Below, one piece after another: positions 35,671 through 47,860 of a stretch of DNA of 64,000 nucleotides. The translations under genes and the position numbers were made by a program. Below the pieces are notes generated by a model, which saw only the letters and a list, made by a program, of their open reading frames with translations, had not been told where the DNA came from and made no database searches. The stretch is from Pseudo-nitzschia pungens (Eukaryota > Bacillariophyta > Bacillariophyceae > Bacillariales > Bacillariaceae). Location of the stretch: contig CM074761.1 in assembly GCA_037355855.1 (NCBI GenBank), positions 3,925,346 through 3,989,345 on the forward strand, read 5' to 3'. How positions within the stretch are numbered: the stretch's first letter is position 1; each line of letters starts with the position of its first letter.

Positions 35671-37341
35671 TTAAGGTGTTGGGTCTTCGTTGGCGAAGAT
35701 GTTAGAATCGAAAGGGAAATCGACAAATGAGAAACCTGATGTAGTGGCCACATTGCTATCGGTTACATTCCCGTCACCGATAATTGGAATCATTGCCAGA
35801 TCAACCAGCGAGTCGTCCCTGTGTAGGGATCCAGGTACATAAGTTGCGCGTCCCGCGCTAGTCGATACAGGTGCAGGGGCAGGTAGAGTGTAGAGACCTG
35901 CATCTTCCTGAGTTTGGATAGTAGAAGGCTTCACCCCCAATTCGTTGGTGGTCGGTATTGCATCATGCATAGACTGGTTGAAGTTTTGAGTGAGGGCGTT
36001 CAAGCTGGCCTCCACAGGTGACGAACTGAGCGTAGTTGTTCCCGATACCTTTTGCGTGTATAAGGCATTTGGTGAATCAGTGGTCTTCAGAAGATTCTTG
36101 GGTTGTTGTGGTACGTATCCATGACGTACCCCCTTTCCAACAGCTACGCGAGCAAGTGCCTTCTGTGACTGCTGCATTGTACTTGTAGTGGAACTGCCTG
36201 TTGCAGCGAGCGCGTTGTCACTCCCACTTGCTGATCGGTATAGTATCCCGGCAAGCACTGGATTAACAGTATCACCTGAAACCTTGTTGCTGACGGCACT
36301 CGCGCTTTTCTCTTCTTTCACACCTCGGGCTCTCTTTTTCCCTCCAGATTTCGTCTTCACTTCATTACCTTGCTTTCTCTACAATGTTTCACGCAATTAC
36401 AATTTGTAATAACCAGTCAGTGGCATCCATCGTGGTCAGTGACTATCGTCCCTTAGAAATTCTGATCACGCTTTCAAGACTACTTACCTTGATCAACAGC
36501 AAGCTCCCAAGTTCATCGGTTGTTGCATCATTCACGTAGGAACACGGAGCCATTTTCCCCTTTCCAGCCAGTTTTCGGAAGCCAAAATAATTAAGCTGCC
36601 TCTGAAAAGATGCAAATTTGGAGTGTCTGAAATAGCGGTTCAACACATGGGTTTCTAGCTTGTGTGGGCTGTGCACTTCGATCTTGCCTGAAAAATGAAA
36701 GATCACCACGAAAAATAACAGAGCCTAGTGAGAAGTGGTTTTCGCCTTCCTACAGTTTGTGTTAGGGCCATCCGCAAAGTCGCGAAAATATTCTGCTACA
36801 TAGAAGACATACCGTTTGACCATTCGATGATATCTCTATTGTTGTCCGTCAGCATCTTCGTGAGTTGGTACAGAAATTCAGGTACGGTGTTCGTGTTCGG
36901 TGTTGCTGCCACAAGCACCCCAGTAGATTGAGATATTTGCACCGCACCCGATCCAGTCAAATTGATAGCGGATGACGCCGCAACCTGCTGATTTTGTGCC
37001 ACAGCTGTAGCACTTCCCCCGACGTATAAAGTAGTATTATTTGATGTTGTTGACAAGACGTAATTTGAATCCGTACTAGTTGTTGGCGGTACTGTTGTGA
37101 TTGAGGACACTACCGTGCTACCACTCCCTGTTCCTTCCATTAGGGAGGGTAGCGGTGGCAATGATGTTATCGAAGATTGCCGAGCAATGCTTGACTCTAT
37201 CCCAAAGACATCGTTGTGATCGTGTATGGCTGTTTCGATAGAAGAAAGCGATGATACGGTTTGCGGTCTGTTCGCAATAGTTTTCTGTTCATGTTGTTGC
37301 CCACCGTCCATCACTCCGTCGTCGTTGCTAAACAAAACCAT
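35671..37341 (-). CDS. heat shock factor-type transcription factor (HSF 2 of 2)
   Basis: Three exons, 36813-37341, 36488-36687 and 35671-36378, with GT-AG introns of 125 and 109 nt give 478 aa. Introns cut the HSF DNA-binding domain: exon 1 ends in DIIEWSNG, exon 2 starts [10 protein letters not shown] and carries [29 protein letters not shown], ending at LLLIK, and exon 3 resumes [19 protein letters not shown], which looks like a nuclear localisation signal. The N-terminal 150 residues and the C-terminal half are Ser/Thr/Ala-rich. The C terminus holds [11 protein letters not shown], matching the [10 protein letters not shown] motif of the other HSF. The two domains are clearly related, but only this gene has introns. 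Confidence 0.9.
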
Positions 37342-40131
37342 AAACGAACTCTATTGAAATCGAACTGCTACGATGGTCCGACGCAAAAAAACCCAATCTT
37401 CGATGTTGCAGAACACAATGCCTCGTATTCCTACGGTCCTACCTCTTCTCAGCGCAGAACCGGCACTTTCCGTGGTATGCACAGGTTAGCGACTTCCTTA
37501 TTTTACGGACGAATTACTTGCGCCAACATTCATTCGAAAGTGCTCGCAGTGGATACAAATCGCTTACTCCAACAGCTGTTTGACACCCTCTCTGCTCTTC
37601 TATGCTCTTTATCCAATATCGCGGGATGATCATATCTATTTTCACAAACGGGAATAGTCGGTTTGGGAGACACTCAGACACTCAGAAAGTGCTGAGGACA
37701 CGCTAACACGGCAAACGATGATGCAAAAATCTGAGCTGGTGATTCAGTAATTTGTGAGACTAGGGCGAATTGTGGGGACTCAATGATGTGTTCTAGGAGG
37801 CTATGAGAAATTAAGATATTGAGAGATTCGTACATTTACATACTTGACCAATAGCATTTTTCTCAATTTGACCGAATAATACTTTGTAAGGAGTCCATTG
37901 ACTTTTGTGACGTGTAAATGTTGACTCGACTCTTGTGATTGGCGGGTGTCTATTTCTCATTGACGTTCTTCTTTTATGAAGCATCTCAGACGGTCTAACG
38001 GCAGGTGATGAGTGCAGAAAATACGGTTAGATTAGTCTGTTAAACTTCTTGTTACACTCTAGTAGTTGACTAGAGTGGTAGGTTTAACTGCTGATAGTGT
38101 AGTGCTGAAAAGGATTTTTTTCCATTAGCACTTAAAGTAGTAGTACAAGTAACTACTACTACTGCTTGTTGTACTCGGACGTAGTAGTTCTTGCTATCCG
38201 ATCACATTCGAACGTCTTCATAATCTTACCGTTCCGTATTGAAATACAAGCACCAGCAGCAGTGCTCATACGAGCACCGATTTGGTCTTCTGAGCGTAAT
38301 GAGCGATCTTTCGCTTTTTCATCAATTAAAAATAGTAAGAAGAATGAAAATGCTGGTATTCCAATACGTGGTACGATTGCAAGATGGCACCGGGAAAGAC
38401 AAAATCAAAGTACCCCGTGTTAGAGGCCCCCAAACACAATGTTCAATCATACTAGCATTATTTGTCCATATGAAAATGGAACGGGCAGTTATGCTACCAG
38501 AAGGCCAGCAGGACGAGTAAGAAATTGTTTATACGTCTCCTACCGGTACTACTACTATATCTTGATGATGGTGGTCAATCATCTCAAAAAACAAAATGCA
38601 ACTCGTACCCTTCTTGCACTAAATTCTCATTGTTCTGGATCTCTATTCATCTGATATGAATTCAATCATCTGATATCATGGATGATGCTACAGTTTGCAA
38701 ACGCTAAACAAATTTGTGTGCATTCAGCAACAAGAAATATTATTCTTCTGAAATGAAGCAGGGATGCCATCCACGTACGAATGTTCTTCTTCTAGTAGTA
38801 GTACGAGTAGATATCTACAGAACATCGTACTTCATTCTTGTCTGTCCTTCACCTCGCCCTTCACATTCCATTGGAAAAGTGTAGTCTGATGAAATGGTTG
38901 AGGAAGAACTCTTTGAGATAATAGTAATGCTGCTCCTGTGGCTTACCAGATGGATCCTGGCCATGTCGTTCAAGTCCGATGTTTACCGTACTTCCTGGCT
39001 CGGGATTCAGGGTTTTGAGGCGCCTTGTAGTATTTCGAAGGTCAAGTGCACCTGTACGAGTACAAGTTACTTGCACTAGACTATTATTTTCAATGAAAGG
39101 AATGAGGAAAGAAACTTCGCCGAGCAAAGCAGTAACTTCACGGCGCCGGAATAACCTACCGGTACGAAAATCTTGTGATTAAGTTACCGTAATCTTACCT
39201 TACCAGATCATGATAAATGCGCCACAAAGCAAACCATAGTTTTTCGAGGCGCGGTCTTTCTCTCAACACAAAAAATCCGGAAGAAAACATCATGACGTAA
39301 ACCTTACATTCGAACATAATGTATTCTACGTAAGGTTACATCCATTTGTCCAAGACCTTACAACCTGTGCCAGTAAGGTTACCTATATATTTTGAGTAAG
39401 GTTATTGAGTAACTTATGTGACCGTAAGGCTTCCTCACCGAAGTATTTAACAATTTGTACACGTCCAACGTAAGAGTACGAACTCGTACCTCCCAACCGA
39501 TGATTGATTGTAGAGGTGGCGTCATCTTTTTTCGTAAAAAAATAGAACTTCCTACCGGTACGTGTACTTAGGGTAGAATCAATCACCATCATACTTTACG
39601 GGTACCGGTACAAGTCCCAAGTTAAAGAAAGTAAGGTTTCTTATCATGTTGTTTTCGATGACCAATACTGACCACGAGTGACGATCAATCCTCAATCCCG
39701 AGGACAAACTATTTCATAGGTTCTTTTCCCGTACACGTAAAGTTTACGGTACGGTAGAAATAGTACATCACGTTGAGTTCCCATCAAATAAGGCTCTTTT
39801 GGATCATCGATAATCATGCTTATTACCAGGTAATTTAATTCAAATCTTCCCACTACGTCGGCAGAATCCAGCAAACGAGAGGAGACGTTGGAGGTATCTT
39901 GCTGTTGTTGTTTTTCAAACTACTATTATTATATTCGGCTTCTCCCTCTTCGCCGAGAATACAAAAAAGATATCTGCAGGTTAGAGCTTGCGTTAGGGAT
40001 TCTTTGGAATGCAAAACGACGCCACCAAGGTCTGCCTCCATTTCTTCCTTTTTGTCATCTGGTTGCCCAGAGTATCGAGTTTCATTCCGAAAACTTCGCC
40101 GAGAGCACCGGTATCTAGTTTCTCTCTGAAC
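37342..40131. other. intergenic, 2.8 kb, repeats only
   Basis: No gene recognised. It contains GTAATCTTAC at 39189-39198, GTAAGGTTAC at 39330-39339 and 39373-39382, TACCGGTA at 38541-38548, 39157-39164, 39553-39560 and 39603-39610, and AGT/ACT triplet tracts at about 38136-38200. Open frames near 38.2-38.7 and 39.9-40.1 kb overlap each other in several frames and look random. Confidence 0.45.
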
Positions 40132-43100
40132 ATGGGTATGTGAGCAATGGAGCGATTAACACCGGATGGCATCCGAGCGATCGAATACGTCCCTGGGAAA
40201 TCTTCGAACTCGAAAATACTTTGTTGGCTCACTTGCTATTCACTATTCTTCCATCTTTGAACAGGACTACTCAAAGTTGGTGTCCCTAAATCGTGGGATG
40301 ATGCCAAACCGCATCTAGAATACGTTCGCAAAGCTGGTATTCGGCAATTTGTTTCCACTTATAACCGTGTGAAAGACCTAAAGGGTGACGAACTTCTATG
40401 GGGGGATGAAATCGAATATGGAATTTTTCAGTTAGACCCAGAAACAAAAAAAATTCGTTTGTCGTTGCGTGCGAAAGATGTAAGTTAAAACTTTGTTGTG
40501 TATCAGAAAAGAGAGAAAAGATCAAGTCCACATCCCGGTTTCATAAACGCACTATCGGTAGTGATGATTGGAAGCTGACAGTCCTACTTTCTTGTGTATG
40601 GGTGAAATTTGGCAACATACCTTACGATAGATAATGGACGAATTGAAGCGAAAAGAGGCAGAACACTCTCAAATTGCCGAGGGATGTAATTGGGTACCAG
40701 AATTTGGGGCGTGGATGCTGGAAGCGACGCCAAATCGTCCATACACTGGATTCTCAACGGATCTACTTCGCGTGGAACGCAACATGAGGCTTCGGCGAAA
40801 ACGAATTTTGACCGCTCTCGGTGAGAACGAAATTGCGCCAACAGTGAGCGCCTTTCCATTACTTGGCGCAAGGGGTGAGGATGGCTCTGTTCCGCCTGTT
40901 CCGGTGGGAGGCCCGGCTACGCTTAGTGAGTATATAGGAGATGGAATCATCAATCCGCATCCTCGTTTCGGAACTCTGTCAGCAAACATTCGGAAGCGTC
41001 GAGGTTCCAAAGTGAACATCAAGGTTCCACTTTTCCGCGACAGCGACACCCCAGAGTACAAGGGTTTTGAGGCCCTCCAGCCGGGAAATGTTGATGGGTG
41101 TTGTGGGAGTGATTCTCAACAGGTAAGAATTTGGTTTTTCGATTTTCGACGATGCTTGCCGACCTAGTGTCTTCTCTGAGCTCACTTTTTCACTCTGCTC
41201 CTTTTGTCGACGTTTACAGCTGTGGCGCTACGGCCAAGGCGATGCCTGTGAAGAAGTACATGGCAGGGACTTTGTCAGCGTTGGTTGTTCCTCCACGTAT
41301 GACGACTCCACTGGACTGGTAACTATGGAAAAATGGCTGATTGATGTGAAATGCGATGGGTGCAAGGGTTTGTTCTACCGCAGTGCCCCTAACGTAATCG
41401 TTCCAGATGCGGACTGGCCTCGAAATGGTGATGTAGTGATGGGCTACGAAATTCCAAATACTCCTGGTAAGTTACTACCTGAAATTTTGCAGAACAAATT
41501 GACTTTATTCTCGACAGAAAAGAAAGGCTAAAATGACTGTTTGGATGATTGGCAACAATAACAGGGTGGATCCGGCTCCAAAACGGTTATTATCTACCAA
41601 TGCATAGCGACGATGGGAATGTGCAATTCCTGCACAAAGTATCAAAACGAGCACAGGCACAGAATGCCGAGATGAAGAGGATTGGTTCAAACACACCCCT
41701 TTTCGTTGCTGAAGAGAACCAGGAAAGTGTTGCCACCTTGCTCGGAGGTACTGTTGCTGTGACTGAACCAACTGTCAACGGGGATCTCAACGGCGTTACT
41801 AATAACGACGAGAAAGAGAAAAGTGACAACGAGACCCTGAGGGCAGCAGTTCATATGGATGCGATGGTTTTTGGAATGGGTTGTTGCTGCCTACAGATTA
41901 CATTTCAGGCTAAAGACATCGATGAGAGCCGTTTCATCTTTGATCAGCTCGCAGTGATGGCTCCGATGTACGTTTTGAGAATCTGGACTTTGATTTGCTG
42001 CACTTTAGATGTAATTCTTCTCATCAGTTTATTTTTCTGTTCATCATTGTAGAATGATGGCACTGACAGCGTCAACTCCTTTGCTCAGAGGCCGTCTTTT
42101 GGATACTGATACGCGATGGGGCATAATTAGCGAGTCAACTGACTGTCGAACTCCATCAGAACGAGGTCGAGCTGATCCAAATGCCCCGTATGAGTATTAC
42201 AACGCCGATGGCCAACGACGAATTTACAAAAGTCGCTACGATTCCATCAGTACTTTCATTTATCAAGGGGCTACGAATAGGTCAGACGACACAAAGGGTC
42301 TAAATAATCGTGTGTTGAATATTTACAATGACATACCCCTTGAAATCGATGAAAGTTCTTACGAAGATCTCAGAAAGGCTGGAGTTGACCCGGCACTCGC
42401 GCAGCATGTTGCGCATCTTTTTGTTCGAGATCCTTTAGTTATCTTCGATGGTGCCGTTGAAGAGGTCGATGATGAAACCCAAACCGAACACTTCGAAAAC
42501 ATACAAAGTACGAACTGGCAAACCGTGAGGTGGAAACCCCCACCTCCTCGAGATGGCCCAAACGCTCCTCACATTGGGTGGCGCACAGAATTTCGCTCCA
42601 TGGAAATTCAGCTCACAGATTTCGAAAATGCAGCATTTTCTGTATTCGTTGTTCTTTTGCAAAGAACAATCTTAACATTCGATCTTAACATGTACATTCC
42701 CATCAGTAAAGTCGACGCCAACATGCAGAGAGCGCAAAGTAGGAATGCAGCCGCCAGAGGGAAATTTTTCTTCAGACGTCACTTAGCACCGCTAGAGGAG
42801 GGCGATGATGGGTATGGTGTGAAATATGTTTCAATGTTTTCAAAGGCAGTCACAGGGGACTACAATGGAACTATCGCGGTTGAAGCTGAAGATCCTAATG
42901 AGGTGAGCCATAAACGCAAAAGTGCACCAACCGCCCCAGGAAGTGAGGAAGAAAATTCGTTCGAAGAAATGACAATGGAGGAGATTATGTGCGGAAAAGG
43001 AGATTATTACCCCGGACTTATTCCCTTGGTTAGAGCCTACCTTGATCACATTGCTGCCGATTCGACCAGCACAAGTCGTCTTCACTCTTACCTCGACTTT

Positions 43101-43570
43101 ATTGAAAAGCGTGCAACGGGAGAACTTGTCACCCCCGCAACTTGGCTACGAAACTTTGTAAGAAGTCACCCTGACTACAAGAATGATTCATACGTATCCG
43201 ATGCAATTGCGTAAGTTTCTGGTTTGGAAATAAGTTCTCTGATGAAAGTGCCTTTATGCGTTGCTTTTCGTGCATCACCTTACATCATCTCTCTTGTCTT
43301 TTGATCTGGATCAAATTTAGGTATGATTTGATGGTTGCGTGCAAAGACATTGGTGAAGGAAAACTCCACGTTCCGGAGTTGCTCGGGGATGTGCGAATTA
43401 AAGAGATTACTACTGACGGCGCATATCAGACGAAGCTGGACTCGAGAAGAGTTACAAATGATCGTCTTGTTGAACTTCTACAACGATACAAAAAGAGACA
43501 GAGTACTTTCGATACCGAGTTCTCATCTGAACTAGCTCCTGATTCGAATCTTGCCCAGAGAGCAATCTGA
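40132..43570 (+). CDS. GCLC: glutamate-cysteine ligase catalytic subunit with inserted SH3-like region
   Basis: First enzyme of glutathione synthesis (ATP-dependent gamma-glutamylcysteine formation). Seven exons, 40132-40135, 40265-40479, 40631-41122, 41220-41466, 41565-41967, 42053-43210 and 43321-43570, have fully consistent phases and give 922 aa. The first coding exon is only ATGG, completed as MGLLKVG. Family blocks include LLWGDEIEYG, RRKRILTALGE, HPRFGTLSANIRKRRG, MDAMVFGMGCCCLQITFQ, RWGIISESTD, YKSRYDSI, HFENIQSTNWQTVRWKPPPP, EFRSMEIQLTDFENAAF and SKVDANM. Compared with animal GCLC (~637 aa) there is an insertion of about 170 residues between LFRDSDTPEYK and MDAMVFGMG; part of it (WLIDVKCDGC... 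GWIRLQNGYYLPM) resembles a bacterial-type SH3 fold. No frame errors. Confidence 0.93.
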
Positions 43571-43860
43571 ACAGTCGAAGCCATATAATTTTTAGTTTAA
43601 GAGCAGTATCCTTATGAAACGCAGAAATCATTTCCATTCCAATTTGTGTTGATACATACTGTCAGTACAACGTAGTCTAACTCATAAGCTTAATTGTTTT
43701 CGTCACAAAGAGGACGGCAAGGTATTTTACAATTTGAATTGCGATCTGAATAGAACATGAGGAAGGTTCGAACATTGGGTTTGATTCGAGCCACAAAAAT
43801 AAATGTCTTGGGGGATCCGTGTGACGTTCTGGTGTGGTTTTAGTGACTTGCTTCATTCTT

Positions 43861-45215
43861 CTATTTTCGAGCGACCGTATCTGGAAGTATTGGCTTTCGT
43901 CTTTTCTTTCTCTCTGGTTGGGAATACAGCACTGTCGCTACCACAACCAGAGAAGCTCCAACGACAAAAGACGTCGAGGCGTGGAAATCGAAAAATATAG
44001 CTGAAATTATACAACTCACAACAATTGAGAACGAGGTTGCGAAAACTTTGAGCACGTTATCTGCGTATTTCACAACGACAGCCACGATAAGCCCGCCGAC
44101 AGCCTGTACGGTGACAACAGTCCATACAAGAGGGGTGTATCCCCCAAGAAATCCTTGTTGTGATACGGCCGCCGAGTCTTTTGCATAGACAGTGATGAAT
44201 GCAATGATGACGCTCGGAATGCCCATTTGAACATTTCGAAGCCAGAGAGATGTTTGTGAACCTTTCAATATTTTTTCAAAGTATACCCCCGAAAAGCCCG
44301 AAGTGCAAGCTGCACATAGAACTGCTACCAATCCAATGAATTGGCTGTTTTTCTCGGAGTCCGATTTTGACGAATCATGGGAATTCGAGACTTCAACGAT
44401 GGAGACCCCAACGGTCAAGAGAAATAAAGCCGCCCATTTTTTCAGAGAAAATTTTCTCTGTATTATGACGTGCGATATGCATACAAAAACAAATGGTAGA
44501 AGCCTGTGAGAGTCGTCTAGGGTGTTTGCGGGCGAGTCGAAAGAAATCGATCAATCGGAATGCCTTTCGAACCTAACATGGGGCTTGGGCCATGATTCAT
44601 CGTTTGCTCCTCAAAGAGAAATCGACAACTCACCTGCAACAACACCATACTGAACACCGCAGTGGTTAAGATTTTGAGTTGATAGCACACTTGGTATGTA
44701 GCAGCATCCAAATTAGACAAGGCAAAATACAATAGGTTGTTTTGTACCGTATACATGAAGGACGGAACACTCAATTTCGCCATCTCAACCGGGGACTCCA
44801 ATACATGTGTATTGAGCTCGGAGAGCAGACTGCCGTCTGATTGATACGTGATGACACAACAGCAAATCCCCAACTTCATGACCTCCATAATAAATACGGC
44901 TGTGGATGCCAAATACATTGGTTGCCCCTCGACATGACTCGTCCTAGACATTCTCATCAACAAGACCAGGCCAACCATCTGTGCAACCAATAGAAACAAT
45001 GCTCCATACTTGATCAAGGCTGCTGCAGGTGCATCACTTGTCTTCTTTCTGATACGCCGTCTTTCGGTACTCTCTGCCTTGCGCTGCGCTCTTCTCGCTC
45101 GCTTTTTGGCAGCCAAGTCCGCCCCATCCAACTTTTCGGGAATCATCTGTTCTTCTACAATACCTCCGACGTTGTCGGCCTCCCCAGAGGGAATCTCGTC
45201 TGTATCTTTCATCAT
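43861..45215 (-). CDS. nucleotide-sugar transporter (SLC35A-like)
   Basis: Two exons, 44634-45215 and 43861-44457, separated by a 176-nt GT-AG intron (phase 0), give 392 aa. It begins with a charged cytosolic tail (KKRARRAQRKAESTERRRIRKK), then about ten hydrophobic segments. Family blocks are SVPSFMYTVQNNLLYFALSNLDAATYQV, YQLKILTTAVFSMVLL, then KKWAALFLLTVGVSIVE and SGFSGVYFEKILKG, typical of the UDP-GlcNAc/UDP-Gal/CMP-sialate transporter group. It should exchange a nucleotide sugar for the nucleoside monophosphate across the Golgi or ER membrane; substrate cannot be told from sequence. It is convergent with the glutamate-cysteine ligase gene, 290 bp apart. Confidence 0.9.
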
Positions 45216-45938
45216 CTTTCTAGTCGCAATGGGTAAAGTGTATTTCGGTTCTTGTCACTTGGTTGGAACTCAGCGAGAATAAGATAGGAAATACGAAGTA
45301 AGTTATAATAATATGATGTTTCCCATGGAAGCAAGATCAAGGACATCAACGATTTCTCTCTTGTTGGGGGATGTACCGGCAGAGTCACTTGTGAGCCAGT
45401 CGCAACGGTTTTGGTCTCAAAATGATGAATGCCTCCGTTGCAATCAAATCTCAGTTTTCAAAAAAAAATACTTCAAAAATACGAAGGACTAGTACTTCGT
45501 AACACCGTACGATACTGTACGGTACGGTACGGTACTACTGAGAATTACTCGTAAGACTCAATCCCGTCTCATCATCTCAAAATCAAAACAACATCATTTT
45601 TTTATAGCCGTTACCATATGTATCATATAACATATGCGTAACATACGTACATATCTGAGAGTCGCAGACCAACTCTACGGTAACTTACCTTAACCTTACC
45701 GGTCTGAGAAGCGATGAAACGTTGGGCCTAAATTTGACAACACAATTTTTTCATCCATCAAAATCTCCGATTTTCAGTCCACAGCATTCTCAATTCTCCT
45801 TTCTACAGACTTCAGATCCACCATCCACCAACCACCAACCACCATCCAACATCCACCACTCAACTCACAGACGGAAAACCGGTACTAGCCATTTCATTCA
45901 GCAATAACAAGCAAGCGAAACAGGGGCACTGACGACAG
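45216..45938. promoter_or_regulatory. divergent intergenic region between transporter (-) and PUS3-like gene (+)
   Basis: About 720 bp with both promoters. Contains a GTACGGTACGGTACGGTAC run near 45518-45536 and a GTAACTTACCTTAACCTTACCGG cluster of half elements near 45681-45703. A 61-codon frame at 45722 is Pro/His/Ser-rich low complexity and is not called. Confidence 0.45.
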
Positions 45939-46007
45939 TTGCATATACTCGTGCAACGCATATTCTATCAAAATCAAAAACGCGATACCAGCTGTTGTTC
46001 TCGTACT

Positions 46008-47860
46008 ATGATTCAGGAGCAACGGAACGAGAATGACAACATTCACCCGTTACTTCGTCAGCTGAACGTTGTTCCCAACGGAAAATCCAATCCAAACGAC
46101 GAAAATATCATATCTTCCAGCGATATCTTAAGTGTCCTTTTGAATAATGGTGACCTCTCCGAACAGACCATAAGAAGTGCAGTTGATGAAATCCGCCGGA
46201 AGCAACAAACCGAACAGTTTTCCAACGACGATACCAACGAAAGCGGGAAGTGCAAAGATGCTGAAGCTGAAATCAAAAATTGCAACAGTGGCAGGAAAGA
46301 CAAAACTAGTCCCTGCACTAAATCTGAGACTAAGACAACTGCTGCAACAAATGCCAATCCCCTAAACGCTGGCGACCACACAAGGACTCGACACATAGCG
46401 TTGCGTTTTTTCTATGACGGGGCGACATATTCAGGTCTTGCACAAAATATTGGGCAAGAGAACGATAACTCCGTCGAGCGCTATATTTTCGAGGCTCTGC
46501 TCAAGGCGAGGCTTATAGCTTCTAGAGAAACGAGTCACTATTCGCGATGTGGGAGAACCGATCGGGGAGTCAGCTCCGCCGGGCAAGTGGTTGCTCTTCA
46601 TCTCAAGAGTGCATTTCCCACGAATGTCTCACTACGACGAACAGGGCACTGTTCTACTGGAAGAAAAAGATTTGCCAAAGAACTGAACACGAGTCGCGGA
46701 AAGTCTGGACCGTTCCACGGTCAAAGAAAAACAAGAAAGGAAAGAAAAAAAACGACAGCACTTCCGACGATTCAGCAATATCGACGGCAGGATCTATTGC
46801 TCGGGTTGAAAGAGAGATGAACGAATATTCATATGCCAAAATTCTCAACAATATTTTGCCACCTTCCATTCGCATTTTGGGATGGACGCCCGTAACAGAA
46901 GATTTCTCGGCGCGATTTTCTGCTGGTTCACGAACCTATCGCTACTTTTTTTGCAGGCGTCGAATGAACCTGGATGCGATTCGAGATGGCCTAATTCGAT
47001 TGGTAGGAAAACACGACTTTCGAAACCTCTGCAAAATGGATGTAGAGAAGGTTTACAACTTTGAAAGACTCATACACTCGGCTGAAGTGGTGCATGTGCA
47101 CGAACCGGGCACAACAACTACGAATGAAGAAATATGCTACTTGAAAATTGTCGGACAGGCTTTCCTCTGGCACCAAATACGCTGCATTGCGGAAGTCATA
47201 TTCATGATAGGCAATGGATTCGAATCCCCCTCTATCATCACTGAACTCTTGGATATCAAGAAGCATCCAGGAAAGCCCGGCTACTCTCTTGCAGATGAGA
47301 AGCCATTGGTGTTGCATGACTGCATGTTTCCAAACCTCCAATTTGGACATTCTGTTCAAAATTTGTGGACCGTTTCGTGTCAGCTCGAACAACAATGGGA
47401 AGAACTTGCATTGGCAGCTGCCCGTATCCGCAGTGGCATTGAAAGTCTTCAATCCTGTTCAATATTAAAAGACGATCTGGTTGCATTTGCCGACTCCAAA
47501 TTGACTGGAATTAGTAAAAAATTTCAACGCAGGGGAATTCACAACGCCGTTGTGACCAGTACTCGAACGACAATCGATGATTCATCGAACTTATCCGCGA
47601 TCATTTCATGGGCCGATGGACTCTCTTGGTTGGAGAAGTACAATCTTGTTCCTAGTCCAACAGGGCTGACTAACACGGTCCACGTTCCGCTCCTCGAAAG
47701 GTCAATGGGGCCCTCTTACGAAGAAAAAGTTGAGAACTTACAAAAATCCGAAAAGCGTCGAATGAAATACGAAGAAAACATAATAAAGAAACGAAAGACA
47801 GCGGAAGAAGACAAAGCATTCTACGATCACAAGATTAAACAGGGCGGAACAGGGATATAG
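46008..47860 (+). CDS. PUS3: PUS3-like tRNA pseudouridine-38/39 synthase
   Basis: TruA-superfamily enzyme modifying the tRNA anticodon stem-loop. An upstream in-frame ATG at 45939 would add 23 residues. Blocks: HIALRFFYDGATYSGLAQN, then the catalytic SRCGRTDRGVSSAGQV with its Asp, ILNNILPPSIRILGWTPV, FSARFSAGSRTYRYFF, LVGKHDFRNLCKMDV, and FLWHQIRCIAEVIFMIG. The first part (to about residue 240) is one frame behind the rest. The change falls in a Lys-rich insert, and adding one A to the A8 run at 46745-46752 joins RKK to NDSTSDDSA and gives about 617 aa. An intron of suitable phase is not obvious there. Catalytic residues are on both sides of the break, so a working gene needs the join. Confidence 0.87.

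Noticed and set aside
37342..40131. Transposon in the largest spacer
   Set aside because: No transposase, reverse transcriptase, terminal repeats or target-site duplication seen; only short palindromes and triplet repeats.
47210..47240. TTCGAATCC stretch resembling a tRNA T-loop
   Set aside because: It lies inside the PUS3-like coding region, with no cloverleaf around it.
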